DNA from: JBJXGE01 sp046154185
Lineage (GTDB): Bacteria > Planctomycetota > UBA8108 > UBA1146 > JAJFFE01
Direction of reading: 5' to 3'
Length of the DNA stretch: 64,000 nucleotides
Assembly (NCBI GenBank): GCA_046154185.1
Contig: JBJXGE010000044.1
Span: forward strand, 56,753 to 120,752
Shown here: positions 58,207-64,000 of the stretch, piece after piece
Layout: each line of letters opens with the position of its first letter
Numbering within the stretch: position 1 is the stretch's first letter
Program-made: the position numbers and the translations under genes
The notes under the pieces: generated by a model
What the model was told of the DNA's origin: nothing
Seen by the model: the letters and a program-made list of their open reading frames with translations, nothing else
Database searches by the model: none

Positions 58207-60396
58207 ATGTCGCAGTTCCTCACCAACCTCGGCAAGGCTTTGCGCGATGAACGCTGGGAAGACTACGAAGAGACTTGGTTAGACGCGATCGAGTCCGAGT
58301 CGGCCAGCTTCAACGACTTCATTCGGGCGACCAGCGAAGCCGTCTCGGCTGGCCAAGGCACGCGCGCCGGCAACGCGCTCGCGCTTTTGATTCCGCAAGT
58401 TCAAGCGATGCCCGCGCAGCGCCAAATGGACTACTACCAGGCGCTCGTGCATTGCCAGCCGCGCAACACCGACTTTCGCGAAGCGCTCATCACTATCTAC
58501 CGGCGCGAGTTCGGGCAGCTCGAGGGCTTTGACAATTACATCCGCACCGCCGACCTGCGCAATTCACCGAACCCATCGCAAGCGATTCAGAGTTTCTTGA
58601 ACCTGGTGCAGTACGTTCCCGGGACGTTCGTGTACCACCGCAGCGGCTGGGGCATCGGCGTCATCCGCGAACTCACTTCGATCGAAGAGGCGTCCGTCGC
58701 CGTGATCGACTTCGTCGAGAAGAACGCTCACAAAGTGCGCGTCGACGCGATCCCAGCGATTTGCGAACTGCTGGCCGCCGACCATTTCCGCGTGCTGCTG
58801 TGGAAAGACCCCGAGCGACTCAAAATGCTCGCGCAAGGTGAGCCGCTCGAATTGTTCTTCAAAGTGCTACAAACCTCTAAGCGCCCGATGCCGCTCGCGC
58901 GCGTGCGCGAGCACCTGATTCCAAAAGTGATCGAGGCGAGTGATTGGACGCGTTGGTGGAGTCGCCTGCGCGCCAACATCAAAAACGATCCGCGCATCGC
59001 AATGACCGGCGGCAAGTCGCCCGAGTACTTCGTGTCCGACAAACCGCAAGGGCTCAACGCGACGCTGGACCGTCGATTGAGCGGACGCGACCTCAAGACG
59101 CAGCTGCAACTGTTGCGCGAGGCCGCCGCCGAGATCAAACCGGAGCAACGCGACACGCTGCTGCCGTACTGCACGCGACTCAAGCGCGATTTGCGCCATG
59201 CCACTGGCGCACCCGAGTTGTTGCTCGAGGTGATGTTGTTCTTGCGGCACCAAGGCGTCGATCTCGAGGGCTTGCCGACGGTCCATGAGCTGCTCGCGCG
59301 CGCCGAGCACCCCGGCGATGTCTTGAACCTACTGCCGCGTCAGGAGGATCAGCGCGAGGTCGTCCAGCTCATCCGCGAACAGGACCGAGACGGTTGGGAA
59401 GAACTTCATACTGACCTGCTGCTGCGCGCCGACGACGCGCTCCGGGAGCATCTGATCGAGCTGATGATCGCCGATGGCCGCGGAGACGAAGTCGACTCCT
59501 ACGCCAAGGAAGTGCATCGCCTGCCGAAAAAGGCGCCGCTCATGTTCATGTGGTTGTTGCGCAAAGTCGCGCGCGGCGACTTCACGCACATCGAGTCATT
59601 GCGCGGAACAAGCGGCGTCGACATGTACACGAAGGCGATCTCGATGCTCACGGACTACTACGTGATACTGCAGGACAAACCGACCAAACAGGTCGATCTC
59701 ATCGTCAAGCGCTTTCGCAGCCACCTCGGCAACCCGGCGCTCGTCACCAAAGTCGTGCAAGCGGCGCCACTGGCCGCCGCTCGCGACGTGTACAAGGAAA
59801 TCGAGAACTCGCCGGGTCTCTCTGACACGATTCGGCAAGGATTACTCGCAACCGTACTTCGGCTCCAACCGACGCTGTTGGCGCAAGAGGCACGCACGGC
59901 GGCATTCGTCGACGACAGCGTGATCTACTCGACCGACGCGGGCATCGCGAAAAAGCAGGGCGAGCTCGAGGAGATCAAAAACGTCAAGCTGCCGGCCGTT
60001 TACAAGTTGATTGGTGAGGCGCGCGAGTTCGGCGACTTGAGCGAGAACGCGGAATACACATCGGCGATCGAGGAACGCGAGAACTTGAATCGACGCGCGC
60101 TCGAGATTCAGAACGAGCTCGCGAAGGCGCGCCGCTTGGATCCAACACAATCCAGCGCCGACCGCGCGTCGCTCGGCTCGCGCGTCAAGCTGCTCAATTT
60201 GGAAAGCGGCGAAATCCTGGAATACCTGCTGCTCGGACCGTGGGATGGCGCCGCCGGGGACAACGTGCTTTCGTATCTGTCGCCGATGGGGCGGTCATTG
60301 CTCGATAAACGCCAAGGCGAGGAATTCACGGTGCAATTGCCGGCCGGCTCATCGCGCTACCGGGTCATGGCGATCGCGCGGTACACGCCGAAATAG
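58207..60396 (+). CDS. greA: GreA-type transcription elongation factor with long N-terminal extension
   Basis: 729 residues, against about 158 for E. coli GreA. Only the last 160 residues (570-729) are the Gre protein: a coiled coil with tip AREFGDLSENAEYTSAIEE (acidic residues for transcript cleavage intact) and the FKBP-like domain (SLGSRVKLLNLESG ... LLGPWD). The first 570 residues are mainly helical repeats, with IYRREFGQLEGFDNYI and a central KOW-like-looking beta region (GTFVYHRSGWGIGVIREL). Long GreA proteins with such extensions are known in Chlamydiae and spirochaetes, so this is consistent with the PVM group. AAGGAG precedes the ATG at 58207. It ends in a strong terminator. Confidence 0.87.
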   Translation: MSQFLTNLGKALRDERWEDYEETWLDAIESESASFNDFIRATSEAVSAGQGTRAGNALALLIPQVQAMPAQRQMDYYQALVHCQPRNTDFREALITIYRREFGQLEGFDNYIRTADLRNSPNPSQAIQSFLNLVQYVPGTFVYHRSGWGIGVIRELTSIEEASVAVIDFVEKNAHKVRVDAIPAICELLAADHFRVLLWKDPERLKMLAQGEPLELFFKVLQTSKRPMPLARVREHLIPKVIEASDWTRWWSRLRANIKNDPRIAMTGGKSPEYFVSDKPQGLNATLDRRLSGRDLKTQLQLLREAAAEIKPEQRDTLLPYCTRLKRDLRHATGAPELLLEVMLFLRHQGVDLEGLPTVHELLARAEHPGDVLNLLPRQEDQREVVQLIREQDRDGWEELHTDLLLRADDALREHLIELMIADGRGDEVDSYAKEVHRLPKKAPLMFMWLLRKVARGDFTHIESLRGTSGVDMYTKAISMLTDYYVILQDKPTKQVDLIVKRFRSHLGNPALVTKVVQAAPLAAARDVYKEIENSPGLSDTIRQGLLATVLRLQPTLLAQEARTAAFVDDSVIYSTDAGIAKKQGELEEIKNVKLPAVYKLIGEAREFGDLSENAEYTSAIEERENLNRRALEIQNELAKARRLDPTQSSADRASLGSRVKLLNLESGEILEYLLLGPWDGAAGDNVLSYLSPMGRSLLDKRQGEEFTVQLPAGSSRYRVMAIARYTPK

Positions 60397-60414
60397 GTCG
60401 GGACGAAAACACGT

Positions 60415-60462
60415 TGGCGTCGAAGCGCGCGACCCATCGCGCACTTCGACGCCATTTCGTTT
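60415..60462. terminator. intrinsic terminator shared by convergent greA and lipoprotein genes
   Basis: TGGCGTCGAAG (60415-60425) pairs perfectly with CTTCGACGCCA (60444-60454), with inner helix GCGCGA/TCGCGC, followed by TTTCGTTT (60455-60462). The upstream side has AAAACACG, so it can also work for the minus strand. Confidence 0.85.
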
Positions 60463-62275
60463 ATGGACCGTCGACAAGTACCGCGCTGAGCACCGTGGCG
60501 CTGAACTCCGCGGTGGCATCGTCAAAATGCCCTATCGCCCACAGACCTTGCAGTTCACGGCCGGCGTCCAAGCGGGCGGCGAGCGCCGCGGAAAAATCGC
60601 CGAAGTCGCTATACAGGCTGATGGCTCCTTGCTCGACGATGGCACCAAACACGATTCCGGCGCCTGGCGCGACCGTCACACTGGCGAACGTCGTGAGATC
60701 CGTGGTCGCTCCGCCGCGATCGACGTGGTGGATGAACGGCGACTCGCTGAGGTCAAGTTCGAAACCGCTCGCGTCGAGCGCGCCCGTTTGCTCGGTCGAG
60801 TCGCTCGCCCATACGACGTGCAGAAGCGCGGCCGTCGCGGAGACATCCACCAGCGTGCGCGCGGTGAAATCGGGCGGCGCGGCGCCGAATGGCGCAACGA
60901 ATCCGAACGCGCGCATCGCGGTGCCGGCGCTAAACCCGGTGAGATCGAGCGCGCCCGTCGTCACGATGTAGTGATTCGGGTCGGCGTCGCCGCCGCCGCC
61001 GCCAGTGCCGCTGAAGTCGAAGATCGTCGGCGACCGATGGCCGATGCTCGAAAGCGCCAGTTCCAACTCGCCGACACCGACGCTGACGATTGTGCCGGCG
61101 ATTCTGCTTTCAATCAGGCGCACATGGGTTGTCGTCGCCATGACGAACGATCCCGGCGCACCGGTGATTTCGCCGAAGGCGAGGAGGCGCTGGCCGACCG
61201 AGATATCGCCCGTGTCTTGCGCGTCGGTCGAGAGCCGCTTGGTCACCAACGTGTGCGTGGGATCGAGTTCGATGGTGACGTTTGTGTGGAGCGTGATGCT
61301 GCTCGAGTCGCGATCGAGCTGCGCGCCCACCAACGTCAGCGTGTTCCCGTTCCGCGCCGTCACGTAGCCGCGGACGACATCGAGCGTGCCGCCCGGCACG
61401 CTACTACCGGCGAGCACCTCTTCTGCGACGAAACGGCGGCCGCCGGCCTTGAAGCGACCGACCGAGGTCGTCGCTGTGAGCGCTGGCACCGCGGCGAGCG
61501 CGTCGAGGCCGTCGCGTCCGGTGTAACAGTCACCGTTGATCTCGTAGTGCGTATCGGCATCTACTTCCACTCGCACGGTACCGTAGTCACTGCTGAGCGC
61601 GCGAAAGGGTCGCACCAAAATGGTAAAGCGATCTCGCGCCACGTCGACGCCGACCAGCGGTCCGCGGATACGGTTGATGCGGTCGCGATCGAGGTCGAGG
61701 TCCGCGCGCCAGACCGGAGCGACCGTGACACTATTGCCCACTTCGTCCACTGTGAGCGAAGCGTCGAGATCGAAATCGAGCGTGAGCAGCCGTAATTGAC
61801 CGGGCGATACGACCAACGGGCGGCGGCCGTCGAGCTCCAGCGCAATCGTGATGGGCCCATCGAGCGGCTGGCCAACCACGTCGAGCACGTCGGCATCAAC
61901 ACTGGCGCCAGCGATATGCACGACTGCGTCGTCAAAATCGAGTGTGATCCAGATCGCGCGATACGCGCCATTCGGCACAGTCGTGACGCGCACGAGTTCG
62001 GCCAGATCGACCAATTCAGCGAAGTCGATGCGCGTCGTCACGGGCAAAGTCTCGACACGCGCTCCGTTGCGATGTTCGAGTTCGATACTGACCACATCGA
62101 CTTCAAAGCGATCGACGAGATCGGTCGCGGCATCCGTCAGCGCGATTTGGAGATTCCCTTCGCCGGCAGCGGCGCCAGCGCCACCGCCGCTCCCGCCGCC
62201 TCCGCCACAGCCGGTGAGTGAGCACGTGGAGACCGCCAACAAAAAGATCGCGAAGCGAAACAGGAAGTTCTGCAT
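60461..62275 (-). CDS. lipoprotein with DUF4382-like domain
   Basis: 604 residues. Signal peptide with lipobox LTGC (about residue 23), a Gly-rich spacer (GGGGGSGGGAGAAAG), then GNLQIALTDAATDLVDRFEV...SIELEHRNG, the pattern of the DUF4382 domain found in exported bacterial proteins. Several beta-rich repeats follow (DUF5666-like; GGTLDVVRGYVTARNGNTLTL, IAGTIVSVGVGELELALSS). GAGGAGTCACTC precedes the ATG at 62275. Function unknown; surface-exposed is likely. It is divergent from the porin gene. Confidence 0.7.
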   Translation of the reverse strand: MQNFLFRFAIFLLAVSTCSLTGCGGGGGSGGGAGAAAGEGNLQIALTDAATDLVDRFEVDVVSIELEHRNGARVETLPVTTRIDFAELVDLAELVRVTTVPNGAYRAIWITLDFDDAVVHIAGASVDADVLDVVGQPLDGPITIALELDGRRPLVVSPGQLRLLTLDFDLDASLTVDEVGNSVTVAPVWRADLDLDRDRINRIRGPLVGVDVARDRFTILVRPFRALSSDYGTVRVEVDADTHYEINGDCYTGRDGLDALAAVPALTATTSVGRFKAGGRRFVAEEVLAGSSVPGGTLDVVRGYVTARNGNTLTLVGAQLDRDSSSITLHTNVTIELDPTHTLVTKRLSTDAQDTGDISVGQRLLAFGEITGAPGSFVMATTTHVRLIESRIAGTIVSVGVGELELALSSIGHRSPTIFDFSGTGGGGGDADPNHYIVTTGALDLTGFSAGTAMRAFGFVAPFGAAPPDFTARTLVDVSATAALLHVVWASDSTEQTGALDASGFELDLSESPFIHHVDRGGATTDLTTFASVTVAPGAGIVFGAIVEQGAISLYSDFGDFSAALAARLDAGRELQGLWAIGHFDDATAEFSATVLSAVLVDGP

Positions 62276-62619
62276 GAGTGACTCCTCGGTTTTCCTGAGA
62301 TGCGAAACACGGTGCGCGACAATTGTTTGCCCTTGACTGCGTCATGGAAACACCCACGTCTATGGTCGGGTTTCGATCCGCGTCGCCACCAAGCTCTAAG
62401 TCGAGACGCGGAACTCGCAATGGGCGAGCGGACCCGCTGCTCGCGAGAACTTTACCCACAACCGGCTTCCTTCTCTGAAACTTAGAGATCTTTATGAAGT
62501 TTTTACGCGCTCCGCGAACAATTCGGCCCGCGGTGCCAAGCGGCCGACGGTCGCCGCCGCGAATTGCGAGAAGGTGCGGCGGGCCTGACGGCGCGCCGAC
62601 TCACACGGGAGGACCCGAG
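62276..62619. other. divergent intergenic region before the porin gene
   Basis: 344 bp between a lipoprotein and a porin gene. A TTGACT hexamer (62333-62338) occurs but no matching -10 at a good distance. A Pho-box consensus was sought, because the porin is of the phosphate-selective type, and none is seen. Confidence 0.45.
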
Positions 62620-63915
62620 ATGCACTCGGACCGGAATTTCTGCGTATGGCTGCTGACCGTGGTCGTCGTCGTGCTTTTGAGTTCGAGCGTTTGCGGCGCT
62701 GAAGATCCGAAGCCGGCTGAGGCCGATGTGTCGGCGCGACTCAGTGCGCTCGAGAAGCACGTCGCGGATCTCAAAAAAGGCGGCCTCTTCGTCCAGTTCA
62801 AGAATGGCCTGGTTGTCACGGATCCAAGCAACAAAGCGTTCAAATTCAATTTGGGCGGTCGACTGCACGTCGATTTTGGTTTCTTCCGGCACGGGGATCG
62901 CATTCAGAATGCGTTCGGGAACTTCCAAGACGGCGCCGAATTTCGGCGCGCCCGACTCGGCATCAGCGGCTCGCTGAATGAGATTTATGAGTACAAGGCG
63001 GAGTTCGACTTCGCACCAGGCACAACGACGCTCGCCGACGCCTACCTCGGCATGATGCAAGTGCCTGTGGTCGGAACGATTCGCGTCGGCCATCAATTTG
63101 AGCCGTTCGGCCTCGAAGAGCAAACCTCGAGCAAATACATCTCGACGATCGAGCGCTCGCTCACGAGCGTGTTCTCGCCCAAGCGCAACACCGGCATCAG
63201 ATTCGCGAACGCGACGTGCAACGACCACGTGACGTGGGCGGTCGGGGCTTTTCGCACCACGAACAACCAAGGCCGCGCAACCGGCGACGGCGCCTACAAC
63301 TTCACCGGCCGAGTGACCGCGGCGCCGGTGCTGTCGGACGACGGTCGCCAAGTTTTGCATGGCGGGGTCGCCATCAGCCGTTCGAACCCAAACGACGATG
63401 AAGTCGCCTTCATGAGCCGCCCGGAGACGAATCTGGCGCCAGTGCTCGTCGATACCGGCACCATCATGAATGCGGAAGATGTGACGCTCGTCGGACTCGA
63501 GAGCGCCGTCGTGCTCGGGCCCTTCTCTGTGCAAGGCGAGTACATGGAGAGTCATGTACATCGCGACCGCGGTCTCGACGACGCGATGTTCTCCGCCGCC
63601 TACGTCTTCGTGAGTTACTTCGTGACCGGCGAGCATCGCGTTTACTCGCGCACGACGGGCGTCTTCGATCGCGTCACACCAAAGGCGAACTTTCGCGACG
63701 GCAAAGGCGGCGCCGGCGCCATTGAGCTTGTCGCGCGCGTCTCGACCGTCGATCTCGACAACGAAGGCATCAACGGCAGCGACATGGACAACGTCACGCT
63801 CGGCACCAACTGGTACCTCAACTCGAACATGCGCGTCATGTGCAACTACGTGAACGTCGATCACGAACTCGGGCGCGTGCACGAGTTCCTGGTGCGCTTT
63901 GGCCTCGAGTTCTAG
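62620..63915 (+). CDS. outer-membrane porin, OprO/OprP (phosphate-selective) family
   Basis: 431 residues from the ATG at 62620, which has GGGAGG seven bases upstream; the frame before it is not used. Signal peptide (MHSDRNFCVWLLTVVVVVL, end near SSVCGAED), a coiled-coil-like head (SARLSALEKHVADLKKGG), then beta-barrel strands (FNLGGRLHVDFGFFRHG, FRRARLGISGSLNEIYEYK, VGHQFEPFGLEEQTS) ending FLVRFGLEF with a C-terminal phenylalanine as in outer-membrane barrels. FxxGxxRxRLG-type strands are typical for OprO/P porins. It would import anions such as phosphate or pyrophosphate; the substrate is inferred from family only. Ends in a strong terminator. Confidence 0.8.
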   Translation: MHSDRNFCVWLLTVVVVVLLSSSVCGAEDPKPAEADVSARLSALEKHVADLKKGGLFVQFKNGLVVTDPSNKAFKFNLGGRLHVDFGFFRHGDRIQNAFGNFQDGAEFRRARLGISGSLNEIYEYKAEFDFAPGTTTLADAYLGMMQVPVVGTIRVGHQFEPFGLEEQTSSKYISTIERSLTSVFSPKRNTGIRFANATCNDHVTWAVGAFRTTNNQGRATGDGAYNFTGRVTAAPVLSDDGRQVLHGGVAISRSNPNDDEVAFMSRPETNLAPVLVDTGTIMNAEDVTLVGLESAVVLGPFSVQGEYMESHVHRDRGLDDAMFSAAYVFVSYFVTGEHRVYSRTTGVFDRVTPKANFRDGKGGAGAIELVARVSTVDLDNEGINGSDMDNVTLGTNWYLNSNMRVMCNYVNVDHELGRVHEFLVRFGLEF

Positions 63916-63958
63916 TTCCAGAACAAGCGCTACGCGCTTCTTCTGGAACTAGATTTTT
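63911..63958 (+). terminator. intrinsic terminator of the porin gene
   Basis: TCTAGTTCCAGAA (63911-63923) and TTCTGGAACTAGA (63941-63953) pair perfectly; inside, AAGCGC (63925-63930) pairs with GCGCTT (63934-63939). TTTTT follows at 63954-63958. The stem includes the gene's TAG stop codon. Confidence 0.92.
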
Positions 63959-63986
63959 CCTAAGGGTGTTGCTCCAACACCCTCGC
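63959..63986 (+). repeat. terminator-adjacent repeat, partial copy D
   Basis: CCTAAGGGTGTTGCTCCAACACCCTCGC directly follows the porin terminator's T tract; GGGTGTTG/CAACACCC form hairpin 1. The rest of the element would follow but is replaced by 14 G to the window end. Confidence 0.65.
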
Positions 63987-64000
63987 GGGGGGGGGGGGGG

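Noticed and set aside
60245..61795. Plus-strand open frame of 516 codons opposite the DUF4382 lipoprotein gene
   Set aside because: Arg-rich shadow of a gene with a good signal peptide and ribosome site on the minus strand.
62333..62366. TTGACT/TATGGT as a porin promoter
   Set aside because: Spacing of 22 bp is too wide for a sigma-70 promoter.
62503..63882. Minus-strand frame of 459 codons opposite the porin
   Set aside because: The plus-strand porin has signal peptide, barrel strands, ribosome site and terminator; the antisense translation has none.
1..64000. CRISPR arrays, prophage or plasmid replication genes
   Set aside because: No regularly spaced repeats, cas genes, integrases or replication initiators were seen.

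Overview
The window is GC-rich, densely coded bacterial DNA, and its gene content points to a member of the Planctomycetota or a close PVM relative. The pointers are an exported beta-helix protein with a C-terminal dockerin-like repeat (1355-2788), an ECF sigma factor coupled to a membrane Ser/Thr kinase (2894-5652), EutN/CcmL microcompartment vertex proteins, a very long GreA of the kind known from chlamydiae, many lipoproteins and exported proteins of unknown function, and a short palindromic repeat whose spurious translation (GGTPALR) is familiar from planctomycete and verrucomicrobial genomes. This is inference from content; there is no rRNA or tRNA in the window to settle it.

Layout. 1-1.3 kb: end of a nonulosonic-acid synthase gene plus neuC. 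1.4-9.8 kb (minus): dockerin protein, kinase/ECF pair, and an Hsp70 followed by two membrane-anchored partner genes, one with a degenerate J-domain. 9.9-15 kb: glycan block with a glycosyltransferase-like gene, a fused CMP-sugar synthetase/PseG-like protein, a second NeuB-type synthase and a pyruvyltransferase-like gene. 15-18.8 kb (minus): HEAT-repeat protein and two PilT-type ATPases. 19-20 kb: a REP-type (RAYT) transposase. 20.2-26.2 kb (minus): an exported methyltransferase-RidA fusion, moaA with a structured leader, a thiamine-binding-like protein, nadA and nadB. 26.5-30.4 kb: an exported hypothetical, then a tightly coupled five-gene microcompartment operon (three BMC-P proteins, an RpiB-like protein and DeoC) without any BMC hexamer gene. 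30.8-32.8 kb: an unknown gene and a NYN-domain protein. 32.8-33.2 kb: repeat cluster. 33.3-37.4 kb: FlaG-like protein, queA, a zinc-ribbon/J-domain protein and two lipoproteins, one a metalloprotease. 37.5-45 kb (minus): two small lipoproteins, moaE, moaD, gltA, fabI, an exported protein and a trypsin-like protease with a metal-binding insert. 45-51.8 kb: FG-GAP protein, dihydroorotase, ispH, guanine deaminase. 51.8-55 kb (minus): FlhB-tail-like protein, FliK-like protein, RlmI-like methyltransferase. 55-64 kb: hutU, hutI, long greA, a DUF4382-type lipoprotein and an OprO/P-type porin.

How the genes work together. The synthase, epimerase, CMP transfer and PseG-like genes could supply one or two nonulosonic acids for surface glycans. 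moaA, moaD and moaE are three steps of molybdopterin synthesis; nadB and nadA are the first two steps of NAD synthesis and overlap by 4 bp. hutU-hutI are two consecutive histidine-degradation steps. The FlaG/FliK/FlhB-tail and PilT genes indicate flagellar and type IV pilus motility. The BMC operon combines shell vertex proteins with two sugar-phosphate enzymes that carry amphipathic N-terminal extensions, as expected for encapsulated cargo.

The most unusual items are: the hexamer-less BMC operon with an RpiB-like protein whose catalytic Cys is Asp; a two-hairpin repeat family found in same-sense orientation immediately downstream of intrinsic terminators in three of four copies; a moaA leader with mutually exclusive helices; and the exported methyltransferase-RidA fusion. 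No alignments or searches were run; family assignments come from reading motifs.
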